From: Brassica napus
Taxonomy: Eukaryota > Streptophyta > Magnoliopsida > Brassicales > Brassicaceae
Assembly: GCF_020379485.1 (NCBI RefSeq)
Contig: NC_063446.1
Location: forward strand, 12,943,597 to 13,007,596
Direction: 5' to 3'
Length of the DNA: 64,000 nt
The position numbers and the translations under genes are program-made. Positions 54,314 to 64,000 of the stretch are shown here, one piece after another; the first letter of the stretch is position 1, and every line of letters begins with the position of its first letter. Below the pieces are notes generated by a model that ran no database searches, had not been told where the DNA came from, and saw nothing but the letters and a program-made list of their open reading frames with translations.

Positions 54314-55840
54314 ATGGTTCAAAGGAAGACTACTTGTCAAGCAATCAAGTCTCACAATCTCCAACCTGAAACTCGGTTTGGACCAGACATGATGATGATG
54401 ATGATGATGATGATGAAGCGAACAAAACCTAAGAGGAAGCTTAAAGAAAGTCCTGTTTCTCAACCAGGTAAGACACAATCACCCCCAAGTAAGCATGATC
54501 TTGTTGCTAAACGGACAGGTAGGTCACCTAATTACATGAAAGGCACATCTAGCTCTGAGGCAAGGATGGAGAACAAGAAAATATTCAATCAGAAGAACCA
54601 AACCGGCAAGAAAGAGAGTCGTAGTAACAAGCCGGGTTCGAGGATGGTTAGGAGTTTGACAAAGGCTCCGAGTTTCAAGAGATGTTCACAGAGAGCTACT
54701 TGTTCCTCGACTCTTAAAGATTCCAAGTTTCCTGAGTATCTGACGGTTAACCATGGTGGAACTGATGATGGTGATGTTAGTGGAACCTCTGTTTTAAGAG
54801 TCTGTCCTTACACGTATTGTTCACTTAAAGGTCATCTTCATAAGCAGTGTCCTCCTTTGAAAAGCTTCATATCCTCGAGGAGACAGAGTTTGAAGTCTCA
54901 GAAGAGTGTGAAAAAGGAAGATGTTGTGGAGATGTATGTAGAGGAGAAGAAAGAGTGTGAGGATGTAGATGAAGGAACTTGTGAGGTTGATGTTGATACT
55001 CAAATCTCGGAGATTGTCTCTGTAGGAGCACCTCGTTCTGAGACTGATTCTGATGAGTACTCTGACACTTCAGAGATTGTGAAGTTTTCGGAAGTTGATG
55101 ATGACATACAGTTACAAGAATCTGATTTGGAGGAGACTCTTGTAGCAGAGACTGTGAAAGAGGTCCAAGAGACTTGTGAGGTTGATGATGACTCTGATAG
55201 TGCAGAGATGGTGAGTTCTTTAGAAGGTGATCATGACACTAAGTTAAAAGAATCTGACATGGAGGAGACTTTGGCTGATGACTCAGTGAAACAGATCCAA
55301 GAGGAAGCAAACAGAGAAGAAGATGCTGATCAATCTTATTGCTTTAACTCTGAAGCAGATGATGCTGATGAAGAAACATTAAAGGATAGCAAAGAGGAGT
55401 CTCAGGACCAAACTGAAGCTGTCCCAACGTTAGAGGAAACTGCAAAGATTCCATATAACCGTAAACAAAGGCCATGCAACCAAGAAGGAGAGTCAGATGC
55501 AACCGTCTCATGGACTATCATCAAATGCAAGAAACCTGCAGCAGAGACAGAGGATTTAAGGGAATTCAACCCAAGGGAACCCAATTACCTTCCTGTTTCT
55601 GTTGATGCGGATGCAGAGAATGTTGACCTCAAGCATCAGGACATGGATGAGAGGAAAAACTCAGAGGATTGGATGTTTGATCATGCTCTCCAGCGTGCTG
55701 TTACCAAACTTTCCTCAGCAAAGAAGAGGAAAGTCGCATTACTCGTGGAGGCATTTGAAACTGTGAAACCTGTTGTGCAGCATGGTAGAGAACCTGATCC
55801 TGTACTGAGTTATGGAAGACACCTTCAGACATGCAGTTAA
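54314..55840 (+). CDS. Plant calmodulin-binding protein (CaM_binding domain)
   Basis: A single-exon frame of 508 aa. The ATG at 54314 (MVQRKTTCQAIKSHNLQPET) is chosen because the frame upstream opens only with TTG, and because MVQRK is the usual start of this family. The order is: a basic N-terminal region with a run of nine Met (from an ATG microsatellite, about 54391-54417); a conserved Cys-containing block, VCPYTYCSLKGHLHKQCPP; a long acidic Glu/Asp/Ser stretch with repeated motifs of the type QESDLEETL / KESDMEETL; and the C-terminal calmodulin-binding domain, DWMFDHALQRAVTKLSSAKK then RKVALLVEAFETVKPV. The domain is predicted to form a basic amphipathic helix. The family is linked to calcium signalling and the nucleus. 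The collinear Arabidopsis gene, from memory, is At2g38800. Confidence 0.9.
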   Translation: MVQRKTTCQAIKSHNLQPETRFGPDMMMMMMMMMKRTKPKRKLKESPVSQPGKTQSPPSKHDLVAKRTGRSPNYMKGTSSSEARMENKKIFNQKNQTGKKESRSNKPGSRMVRSLTKAPSFKRCSQRATCSSTLKDSKFPEYLTVNHGGTDDGDVSGTSVLRVCPYTYCSLKGHLHKQCPPLKSFISSRRQSLKSQKSVKKEDVVEMYVEEKKECEDVDEGTCEVDVDTQISEIVSVGAPRSETDSDEYSDTSEIVKFSEVDDDIQLQESDLEETLVAETVKEVQETCEVDDDSDSAEMVSSLEGDHDTKLKESDMEETLADDSVKQIQEEANREEDADQSYCFNSEADDADEETLKDSKEESQDQTEAVPTLEETAKIPYNRKQRPCNQEGESDATVSWTIIKCKKPAAETEDLREFNPREPNYLPVSVDADAENVDLKHQDMDERKNSEDWMFDHALQRAVTKLSSAKKRKVALLVEAFETVKPVVQHGREPDPVLSYGRHLQTCS

Positions 55841-56431
55841 CAGAGGTAACTCACCAACATCCTCTTATAACTCAGCTAATAAACAAAGTTTGTTGCAAGT
55901 TCTGCTTATGAAAACCTTTGTGCAGGTCAGAGAATGATTGAAGGAGAGGAGGAATGGCTTTTTATTATTAACTAGTAAGATAAGAACCAATGAGTAAGGG
56001 GGCAAACTTTGATGGTTCATTACCTTAAGCTCTTTGTGTTGTAGTTATATGATTGATATAGTCCTCCTTAAATCTGTGAGGAGAGGGCTCAGTGTGTTAT
56101 TGCTTTGAGACTATTTTATGGGACAATTATGAGTTCTATACTTCTATGCAAGTATGCAACTATTTGAAATTGTGATTGAAATGAACGCTGTTGTTGATTG
56201 TCATTCAACATTATGGAAAACAAAGAAGATAATAAAAATCATCCATAATCATAATATCATCAGCAAGATCTCAATAGGATGGGAGTCTAAAAAAGAGAAA
56301 CCTAGGAGGTTAAAGTTAACCCATATACACTTGAGGATGTTTATAAGAGAAGCACACTAAACCAATAAGCTAATAAACACAAACACCAGAAGCTATTAAG
56401 CAAAGCAGATAAAACTAGACTTAGGATTTTT
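55841..56431. other. Convergent 3' region
   Basis: It holds the 3' ends of the calmodulin-binding gene (+) and of H2A.Z (-). No further gene is seen. Confidence 0.5.
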
Positions 56432-57363
56432 TCAGTCATTGGCGATCTTGTTGACGAGGGACTTGTGGATGTGGGGGATGACACCACCTCCAGCGATTGT
56501 TCCTTTGATGAGAGTGTCAAGCTCCTCATCTCCTCTGATGGCAAGCTGCAAATGCCTCGGAGTGATTCTCTTCACTTTCAGATCTTTGCTCGCGTTTCCA
56601 GCCAACTCGAGAACTTCTGCAGTCAAGTATTCAAGAATCGATGCTGTGTAGACTGCAGCAGTGGCACCAACTCTCCCATGTGCTGAAACACGTGTCTTGA
56701 GTTGACGATGGATACGACCCACTGGAAACTGAAAGAAGACAGCCATCAAAGAAAACCAAAATCAGCATCAGACAGATCCAAACAACAAATCGAATGTAAA
56801 CTAAGCAAAGCACCAGACAGCAAGCAAACAAACGAAACACAAGATCTCGAAATGAAGAGAGGGACAATCAGATGAGACTTAGTAGTAAGCACAACTGTTC
56901 GGCATGCGCAACCACAAGAAGTGAATACAGAGAAGTCAAGTTAAGATATGTACATTGCTGCTTTTAATTTCTTCAGGACAATGTTTTTTTCTCAGCTATA
57001 ATTACAATTAAACATAGGCACAAAAGCCTTAAAAAGCACATCAAACTAAATAGAGAGAGAGATAAAGATCAAAATCTACCAAAGTCCTGTTGTGTTTATG
57101 CACATTGTTAATTTGTCTCTATTAATACATTTAATACAGAACGTAACACAGATCTTGTTCTAAATATATTTACTTGTTCTGTTTCTTAACTATATATTTT
57201 CTCAGACACAATCACAACTAAACATAGAAGCTAGGGTGGGTTAGAGAGGGGAAACCTGAATACCGGCACGAGAGGAGCGAGAGATGGATTTCTTCTTGTC
57301 TTTGTTAGCAGACGTCGTAGTAGTCTTTGTGGCGATAAGCCCCTTGCCGCCTTTACCTGCCAT
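56432..57363 (-). CDS. HTA8: Histone H2A.Z variant
   Basis: Two coding exons (57256-57363, 56432-56728) give 134 aa. The N-terminal tail [20 protein letters not shown] is followed by the histone fold ([39 protein letters not shown]). The features that mark H2A.Z are visible: a short tail ending [19 protein letters not shown] without SQ(E/D)(F/Y), [11 protein letters not shown], and the DEELDTLIK acidic patch with [10 protein letters not shown]2A.Z replaces H2A near transcription start sites via SWR1 and acts in temperature and environmental responses. A leader intron (about 57377-57596) and a TATA box (57694-57701) are seen upstream. HTA8 is assigned by its collinear position; HTA9 and HTA11 products are very similar. 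Confidence 0.93.
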
Positions 57364-57376
57364 ATCCTCCAATTAC

Positions 57377-57596
57377 CTAAACAAAAACACGGATAAGCTT
57401 TTAATTTTTCAAAAGAGATTACAAAGTATACTCTCCTCCTAGATCTGCTGTCTAATCGAGAAAATATTCTTTTACCGATAGAGAGAATCAATAACAAGAT
57501 CCGAAATCTCCGCCGAAATCAAGACAGGGAGAATAAATCGAAACGAGAAAGATAAGTAGAACAAACCCTAAATCGGAGAGAGAGAAAAAGAGGTTA
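57377..57596 (-). other. 5'UTR intron of the H2A.Z gene
   Basis: On the minus strand a donor TTTTCAG|GTAACC at about 57596 and an acceptor TTGTTTAG|GTAATTGG at about 57377 frame an intron in the leader, just upstream of the start codon at 57363. Confidence 0.6.
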
Positions 57597-57693
57597 CCTG
57601 AAAACGAGAGCGGGAAAGTGAAAAGAAAAGTTGGAGGGAGACTCAGAAATTCTGCGGGAGCTTTTTAGAATATTGGATTTTACCTCTTTACTT

Positions 57694-57701
57694 TATTTAT
57701 A
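57694..57701 (-). promoter_or_regulatory. TATA box of the H2A.Z gene
   Basis: TATAAATA on the minus strand, about 100 bp upstream of the leader's splice donor. Confidence 0.6.
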
Positions 57702-57709
57702 CTTCTGCT

Positions 57710-58495
57710 TGTTTCTTTTTTTTTTTTTTAATTGTAAAATTAATGTTTTAGAAATTTTCCTTTTTCTTAAATCTATATATTTTTAATTTTATATAGCTGC
57801 CTACAAAAAAAAACATTTAAGAAATCTATTAAACTCTGAAAATATTTATATCAACCCTAAAAAATACAAAGCAGATAAATCTAAGAAATAAAACAAAAAA
57901 GATAATAAGAAATAAATTACTAAAATCATTTTAGTATTACACAATTTCGTTTTCTTAACTGCATTGCTTTATATATTGCTTCTAGAATAATTGTTTCAAA
58001 TATGTAAACAGCTGAAAATATAAAATAATTTATTAAATTTAATGGATATTTCAAAGCTTGAAAATTACATCCATGGCTTAAAACTATTTTTATATATTTG
58101 GGATGATAACTATTAATTTCTAAAAGGAAATAAATTGAGATTTGCAGTATCTACTTACAAATATACGGATGGATATACTACTAAGACTAAAGAATAGGCG
58201 AATGTAAAGCAAAAAAGTACGTGGAGGGGCATTTTCGTAATCTTAATATCCACTCTTTCCGTTTCAAACTTATTCCGGAAGGATCAGCTTAACAAACCCC
58301 CGGCCTGACTGGAGTCGCAGACACGTTTTCTAGCAGAAACGTCTTCGAGGGTATTTTCGACTTTCGACAGTAAAGCGCATCATCCGATCTTAGCCACTTG
58401 TTACCTCACCAACACCCTTGATCTCACGACACGTGTTACTTGATCAGTTAATCGTTTTCGAACAATTAGCTATTTTCGACACGTAGGACTCACAC
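57710..58495. other. Divergent promoter region, H2A.Z / DUF506
   Basis: AT-rich near H2A.Z, less so near 58200-58495, where several ACACGTG/CACGTAG-like motifs (ABRE or G-box-like) occur, for example GACACGTGTTACTTG near 58429 and CACACGTGTGC near 58491. Confidence 0.5.
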
Positions 58496-58520
58496 GTGTG
58501 CATCATCATCATATCCTTTC

Positions 58521-58530
58521 CCTTTATAAA
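58521..58530 (+). promoter_or_regulatory. TATA box of the DUF506 gene
   Basis: TTTATAAAAT lies about 160 bp upstream of the upstream ORF and about 345 bp upstream of the main start codon. It implies that an ATG at 58496 is outside the transcript. Confidence 0.55.
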
Positions 58531-58681
58531 ATCAAAGCTTATCCTCTTCTTCTTCTTCCTCGTTGTTGTTGTTTCACACATCGCCGTTTTTCGAATTCAG
58601 TTTCGTTTTCATCTACTTTTAACCGCCGCCGATAAAACTAAAATCAGATCTCCGTGGGATTTGCGTCCGATCGTCGTTATA

Positions 58682-58744
58682 ATGATCCGCAGGCCTGACG
58701 TTTACGAGCCGTCGCGTATCTCGGAAGCTTTAATCCGTATCTAG
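58682..58744 (+). CDS. 20-codon upstream ORF in the leader of the DUF506 gene
   Basis: The ATG at 58682 opens MIRRPDVYEPSRISEALIRI and stops with TAG at 58742-58744, 127 nt before the main ATG. The composition (charged, rich in Arg and Ile) is unlike random leader sequence, and the ORF ends well before the main frame. It may act as a translation-repressing peptide. Conservation could not be tested. Confidence 0.5.
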   Translation: MIRRPDVYEPSRISEALIRI

Positions 58745-58871
58745 AAAGTTCAAAATTAGGTTTCTAAGGAATCTGATTAGATCTTCGATTGAATATTAGT
58801 TTTCGTTTGATCTATAGTTTTCCGTATACGGCGCCGTTTTTGTGTGTTTTGATTGTGGAGTGATATCGCAA

Positions 58872-60037
58872 ATGCCGTTTCATACGAAAATCCAACCGGT
58901 CGATGTATCGGAGGTGGAGATACCTTTCCCTGAGACGATGAAGCAGATGCCGAAATCGCGTTTGAAGCGTCTCTTTGAGCGTCAGTTCAGTTTAAAGAAC
59001 ACCTCAGAGGCCGCGGCGCCACCACCACCGCTTTCGAGAGGTGGCTCGGGTGATTTCGAGCCGAGCTCCGTTTGTTTGGGGAAGATGGTTGTAAACTTCA
59101 TCGAGGATAACAATAACGGTGAGAAACAGAGGTGTGGTCGTAGCCGATGCAGCTGCTTTAACTGGAGTGGCACGGAGAGCTCTGGCGATGAGTCTGATTG
59201 GTCTGACGATTTGGGAGCTTCTTCTTCCCGTGAAGGTCGCGTGACTCTCAAGGTATGATTCATCAGCGTTCTCTATGATTGTGTAAAGCAGAGTTTTGAT
59301 TGGTTTAGATTCTATGTGTAGAGTTTGGTCCTCTGTACGAGCACGTGTGAGAAGAGTTTAATGGCTGATGTGACCAAGATTGTGGAAACGAGTAAGAACT
59401 GTAAACGTAAAGACGAATCTTGCTTGAAGATATTCGTGGCCAATGAGCTGGTGAGCTTAGGTTATGATGCGGCTCTGTGCAAGTCTCGCTGGGAGAAATC
59501 TTCTTCTTACCCTGCTGGTATGATCCATAACTCTTTTCTGTCGGATTGTTCTGGTTCTGCTTTGGTCGCATGTTAAGTAACATATCTAAAGCAGAGAACG
59601 AGAAGCAAACTTTCTTAGCTCATTGAGTAGGCATTTCTAATAAAGTAATAATCTTTCAACATATTGCTTATGAAACAGGGGAATATAAGTATGTGGATGT
59701 GATAATCGATGGTGAAAGACTGTTGATCGACATTGATTTCAAACCGAATTTCGAGATTGCTCGTGCCACGAAGACCTACAAGTCGATCCTGCAAACTCTG
59801 CCTTCCATTTTTGTTGGCAAAGTGGATAGGTTGCAGAAGATCATCATCCTTGTATGTGAAGGTGCAAAGAATAGCTTGAAGAAGAAAGGACTTCATGTGC
59901 CGCCATGGAGGAGAGCCGAGTATGTTAAATCAAAGTGGATTTCTCCTTATGTTCGCGGACCAGATGCAGAGGAAGACAAGCAGGAACCAGTAGATGTTTT
60001 GACTAAATCGGTGGGTTCGATAGCCTTTGGTGTTTGA
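58872..60037 (+). CDS. DUF506 / PDDEXK_6 family protein
   Basis: Three exons (58872-59252, 59322-59517, 59679-60037) give 311 aa. The first third (MPFHTKIQPVDVSEVEIPFP and then an acidic, Ser-rich region) is variable. The conserved core starts SCLKIFVANELVSLGYDAAL. It holds SRWEKSSSYPAGEYKYVDVI and GERLLIDIDFKPNFEIARAT, where the DVI...LIDIDF pattern fits the PDDEXK nuclease-like fold. It then runs IFVGKVDRLQKIIILVCEGA, KKKGLHVPPWRRAEYVKSKW. The biochemical activity of these plant proteins is uncertain; members are known as stress- and phosphate-responsive or growth-regulating factors. The collinear Arabidopsis gene, from memory, is At2g38820. An upstream ORF precedes it. Confidence 0.93.
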
Positions 60038-60332
60038 AGATTGTGTGAAGCTTTTTTTATGTGACATAAAGGCTCTAGCGTGGAGTTGTGAGAGGAGATT
60101 GGAGTGTTCGAATCCCTTATAGTTTTTGATATGAAGGGTATGAACTTGGTGAATCGCAATGTGTCTCAGCTTATCTGTTTTTTTTGGTGTAAGGGAGACT
60201 GTGATCCGACTCTGTTACTCTATCGTTGTTTTGTGGGGTTATTATTACTAAATAATTACATACTTATACTCTCCTTATTATTAAGACATTCACAATCATT
60301 TGAGATAAGATGCTCCTATATAGGTTGATTTA

Positions 60333-62005
60333 GGGCCTGTTTGTTTCTCCATCTGGATGAAGATGAGAGTTTTGTTTGTTTAGGCACTAAAAGTGCAACT
60401 CATTCAGATGGATCATCCGGATGACTTTTGGAAATTTAGGCTTAATTTTAAAGTCCATTCAGCTGAACCAATTTGGATCATTTGAATGGAGATGGTTCAT
60501 TCAAAATGGTATAATGTCTATTATACCCCTAATGTAATTCACAAATTACAAACCTAAACATAATATCATTTTTGTCACAAACGAAAATTGACAAAACTAT
60601 AAAAACACTTTTTCCCGTGCTAAAAACTACTTTTTCACGCCAAAATCCCAAAACGCATTTTCCCGCTAAAATTGCAAAAAAATGTTTTCCCGTCAAAATT
60701 GCAAAAACATGTTTTTCCGCAAAAACCGAAAACATGTTTTCATGCCAAAATCACAAAAAAAATGTTTTCACGCCAACATCCCAAAATACACTTTTCCGTC
60801 ATAACACAAAAAAAAAACATGTTTTCCCGCCAAAGTCGCAAACTGTGTTTTCCCGCCAAAATTGCAAAAACATATTTTTCCGCCAAAACCAAAAAATGTG
60901 TTTTCCCGCCAAAACCAAAAAACGTGTTTTCTTGCCAAAACCGAAAATTTGTATTTTTCCGCCAAAACCGAAAAATCTCGTTTTCCCGCGAAAACTGTAA
61001 ATATGTGTTCCCGCCAAAAACGCGTTTTCCGCCAAAACCGCAAAAACGCGTTTTCCCGCCAAAAACGCGTTTTTCCGCCAAAACCGCAGAAACGCGTTTT
61101 CCCGCCAAAACCGCAAAAACGCGTTTTCCCGCCAAAACCGCAAAAACGCGTTTTTCCGCCAAAACCGCAAAAACGCGTTTTCCCGCCAAAACCGCAAAAA
61201 CGCGTTTTCCCGCCAAAACCACAAAAATGTGTTTTCCCGCCAAAACCGCAAAAACGCGTTTTCCCGCCAAAACCACAAAAATGTGTTTTCCCGCCAAAAC
61301 CGCAAAAACGCGGTTTCCCGCCAAAACCGCAAAAGCATGTTTTCCCGCCAAAATCGCAAAAATGTGTTTTCCTCCAAAAACGCAAAAAATGTGTTTTCCC
61401 GCCAAAAACGTGTTTTCCCGACAAAACCGCAAAAACGTGTTTTCCCGCCAAAATCGCAAAAACGTGGTTCCCTCCATAACCGCAAAAACGTGTTTTCTCG
61501 CCAAAAACGTGTTTTCCTGACAAAACCGCAAAAACTTATTTTCTCGCCAAAACCAAAAATTTGTATTTTCCTGCCAAAATCGAAAAATATCGTTTTTCCG
61601 CCAGAACCGAAAAATCTTGTTTTCCACCAAAACATAAAAATGTGTTTTCTCGCTAAAACCGAAAAAACTTGTTTTCCCGCCCAAACCGCAAAAAGAAAAC
61701 TCGTTAATTTTGAAATAATTCTAATGTAAATATATTAAACTAAATAATTAAATGTAATATAGCTAAAATTAATATTAAACATATGATTAAATCAACACAA
61801 GGATATTTTGGTAATTTCTTTACTAAACTCATTTGAATGGAAATGAAAATAATGAAACAAACATAAGATCAATTTAGATGATTCATCTAGATGAGCTATG
61901 TGGATGGACAAACAAACAATCACAAAAATCTGAATGGATCATTTGAATAGATCATACAAATGAATCATTTGGATGGAGATGACAAATGGTGAAACAAAAA
62001 GCCCC
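60333..62005. mobile_element. PIF/Harbinger-type non-autonomous element with a minisatellite core
   Basis: The left end is GGGCCTGTTTGTTTCTCCAT and the right end, inverted, is GGGGCTTTTTGTTTCACCAT; they match for most of about 23 bp. Both are flanked by TTA (60330-60332 and 62006-62008), the target duplication of PIF/Harbinger (Tourist-like) elements. Subterminal regions share motifs of the type GGATCATTTGAATG and TCCATCTGGATG. No transposase is encoded. The centre, 60595-61695, is a 27-bp minisatellite. Confidence 0.82.
60595..61695 (+). repeat. 27-bp minisatellite, about 40 units
   Basis: The basic unit is CGCGTTTTCCCGCCAAAA followed by CCGCAAAAA (27 bp). Units at 61040-61330 are nearly identical; those toward both edges are increasingly degenerate. 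Because 27 is a multiple of three, long open frames arise in several frames on both strands. These are by-products and not genes. Confidence 0.93.
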
Positions 62006-62008
62006 TTA

Positions 62009-62627
62009 CTTATGATTTTCTAATCTTGCATTTAATTTGGAATCTGCAGTGATTTGCCCAAAAATCTTCTGTTAGTTAAACTTATACTTTGTAAAAAAAA
62101 TTAAAATCTCGTCTTGTTTAAAAAGAAGAATTAGACAAAGCAGGCCATACATAAAATATTTAGTTATGTGAGAGGGTTCTTAGTAATTTAAAATGATTTG
62201 GTAGAATCTTAATCCACTTAAAATCATCAAAAATTTTTTTATTGAAAATCAAACAATTACATATCATCTCAAATACATAATTGATTTCAGATATATATTT
62301 TTGTACCTTTCCAAATTGGAGGTTCAAGAAGAAATGAGCTTATAAAACCTGAGAGAATGAACAGATTGTAGAATTAATTTTGTTGTTGTTTTATTGAGAA
62401 GGAAACTTACATCTACCAAACCATATAGAATAATAAACTTGCTATATTATAGTACAATGATAACATATAATTGAGTTGAAGTATATAGGTGTATTGTCAA
62501 CCATTACCTTGCACATTGAGCTATCAATAAAAAAAAAGCTAATGGACTTCCTTGGCGTGGGGAACAAGAATATCGTTAATAAATTTTAAATACTGCTTTA
62601 GTCAGACTCTCGAGGTTGGTAACGTCC
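62009..62627. other. AT-rich intergenic stretch
   Basis: No gene seen. Promoter DNA of the following gene. Confidence 0.5.
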
Positions 62628-62637
62628 CTATATAAAA
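62628..62637 (+). promoter_or_regulatory. TATA box of the terminal coiled-coil gene
   Basis: CTATATAAAAA at about 62628-62637, about 135 bp upstream of the chosen ATG at 62766. Confidence 0.6.
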
Positions 62638-62765
62638 ACACACTACTTGCAAGGTCAACAAAACATTACCAAATACAATTCAACCCAACACAAGATTCCA
62701 TCACTTATATCAAAGAGTAGACACTTTCTGTTTATATCATTTACACAACAAACCGAAGAGAGGCT

Positions 62766-63923
62766 ATGGATAAACGACGTAAATGCAACAACAAAGTCTC
62801 CACTTGTCTTGGTATTGATACAGACAACAAAGTGAAGAAACATGACTTAGAAGCTGAGAAGCGACTCAAGAAGGTGGAGAAAGATTATATCCACGCAAGC
62901 CAAAAGTATACAGAAGCAACAGTAAGTTTCTAATGCACGTACACCCTAAAACATACCACCCGTTAATACGATCGTTTGCATTGCTTTATTTCTTGTGGGT
63001 GATAGTTACAGCGGTGGAACTTACGCTGTGAGAGAGAACGTGCTATCAATCTCTGCTGCTCGGCTGAAAACTTCAAGAACTACTGCAACCGGCTAGTAGA
63101 GAAACTTCAGAAGGTTCTTGACAAGCTACCTACATCAGAAACAAAGGAAGTCATCGATCATGTAATGTTATCCCAAATCATGTAATGGTTATGATCTTAA
63201 AGATGAATCAGCGCAATATATTACAAAAATCTACCACGTTTTACATACCATGACACTCACTTGCTTTGTATATTTTAGGGCGTGCAATCCTCGATTTTCA
63301 GTGATTTTCGAAAGATTAACGGAGAGGTATAATTACTGTTGCTAGGTTTAAACCCTCTAGATTCATAGCTTACTTACTAGGAACATACGTGGCCTCTTAA
63401 CTTGTTTTTTTTTCAATACCCTGTAACTAGGCACCCTACTATCAAAGAAAATTGCCAAGGATTAACAGCAGAAAAGCTGTAAATGATCTTCGTAAGGAGG
63501 TTAGAAAGAAGAAGACGTGTAGAGACAAAGCTGTTTCAAATTTTGCATCGGTTTGTAATCCCACAAGTCATGACAGTTTGAGAAAATCTGTGGAGCAGGA
63601 GATAGTTGTAAGATTACTTTCTTTCCTTTGAGCACTAACATGACGTCTTACTTTACACTAACCAATGTAATGATTCTTGCAAATTAATTAATTAGGTTGT
63701 AAAGAAGCTGATAAGAGAGATCCAAAAAGACTTTGAAGAAAAACTGCATATAGAGCAATATGCAATAAATGTATATGAATGCATCGAACGGAAGGTGAAG
63801 CATTTAGAGGTGAAAAAGGAACACTTGTCGGGGCAAAGGGACATCTTGAGGCTGAATATATCAAAAAGGAACACGATTGTGACTGATTTGCCGCCTAAGC
63901 GGGGCAAAAAAAAAACATCTTGA
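62766..63923 (+). CDS. Uncharacterised coiled-coil protein
   Basis: About six exons: 62766-62921 (MDKRRKCNNKVSTCLGIDTD...HASQKYTEAT), about 63005-63160 (LQRWNLRCERERAINLCCSA), a short exon near 63280-63327 (GVQSSIFSDFRKINGE), about 63431-63550 (RKAVNDLRKEVRKKKTCRDK), and 63696-63923 (KKLIREIQKDFEEKLHIEQY). Lys/Glu-rich heptad-like helices dominate and the charge is strongly basic. The product is probably nuclear or structural. No domain is recognised. It has a TATA box upstream and good splice sites, so it looks like a real gene. The last exon ends in a decaying tandem repeat, and a run of ten A's at 63906-63915 decides the reading frame and the stop. The 3' end should be verified. Confidence 0.6.
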
Positions 63924-64000
63924 TGCTCAATATTTAAAAAAGAAACATGCTTATGATCTATTTGCCGTCTAAGTGTACATTAATATTTACCATTGGGTTG

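Noticed and set aside
58496..58744. 82-codon open frame upstream of the DUF506 gene as a gene
   Set aside because: Its ATG lies upstream of the TATA box, so it would not be in the transcript. Only the internal 20-codon frame from 58682 is a plausible uORF.
60595..61695. CRISPR-like array (regular repeats)
   Set aside because: The units are contiguous with no unique spacers, and the DNA is plant nuclear. It is a minisatellite.
60572..61729. Long open frames (up to 314 codons) on both strands, rich in Phe/Lys/Arg repeats
   Set aside because: They are generated by the 27-bp minisatellite, whose period is a multiple of three; there are no start context, introns or protein-like features.

Overview
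The window is nuclear DNA from a flowering plant of the mustard family, most likely Brassica or a close relative such as Raphanus. Genes are split by short AT-rich introns, and the proteins closely resemble Arabidopsis thaliana proteins. Recalled from memory and not searched, the recognisable genes follow the order of Arabidopsis chromosome 2 around At2g38670 to At2g38820: PECT1, a pyrimidine-type 5'-nucleotidase, two small uncharacterised genes, an AMMECR1-like protein, a sugar-phosphate phosphatase (SGPP), annexins ANN4 and ANN3, a plastid TPR-like protein, a small unknown protein, a calmodulin-binding protein, H2A.Z (HTA8) and a DUF506/PDDEXK_6 protein. Several Arabidopsis loci I recall in between (mevalonate diphosphate decarboxylase, MAP65-5, EMB2765) are not seen. 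This fits loss of genes from one subgenome after the Brassica whole-genome triplication.

Layout. 1-12.6 kb: a LOB-domain transcription factor gene on the minus strand, then a transposon-rich block. The block holds two decayed PIF/Harbinger transposase fragments, a 184-bp GA microsatellite, a SINE-like relic, and a 2.5-kb non-autonomous Helitron that carries a retroelement RNase H fragment, itself split by a hAT-type MITE. 12.9-24.7 kb: PECT1 (+), 5'-nucleotidase (-), a small nuclear-looking protein (-), a FAM210/DUF1279-like membrane protein (+) and the AMMECR1-like gene (-). 23.6-32.8 kb: two near-identical 4.5-kb copies flank a 100-N gap. The arrangement looks like an unmerged contig overlap, not a biological tandem duplication. 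35-46.3 kb: SGPP (-), ANN4 (-) and ANN3 (+) head to head, and a TPR-like plastid gene (+). 46.3-53.3 kb: a 1.3-kb segment holding a small gene is present twice in direct orientation, and the kinetochore gene NUF2 (+) lies between the copies. 54.3-60 kb: calmodulin-binding protein (+), H2A.Z (-) and DUF506 protein (+). 60.3-62.0 kb: a PIF/Harbinger-type element (TTA target duplication, terminal inverted repeats) whose interior is about 1.1 kb of a 27-bp minisatellite. 62.7-64 kb: an unrecognised multi-exon coiled-coil gene.

The genes are independent eukaryotic transcription units and form no operon or joint pathway. The most noteworthy features are the minisatellite-filled Harbinger element, the Helitron/RNase H/MITE nest with exact target duplications, the artefactual-looking duplication at the gap, the duplicated segment flanking NUF2, two GC-AG introns, and a 20-codon upstream ORF before the DUF506 gene. 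Splice junctions were assigned by eye from GT/GC-AG signals and reading-frame continuity. PECT1, the 5'-nucleotidase, AMMECR1, SGPP, ANN3, NUF2, HTA8 and the DUF506 gene all gave exon sums divisible by three.
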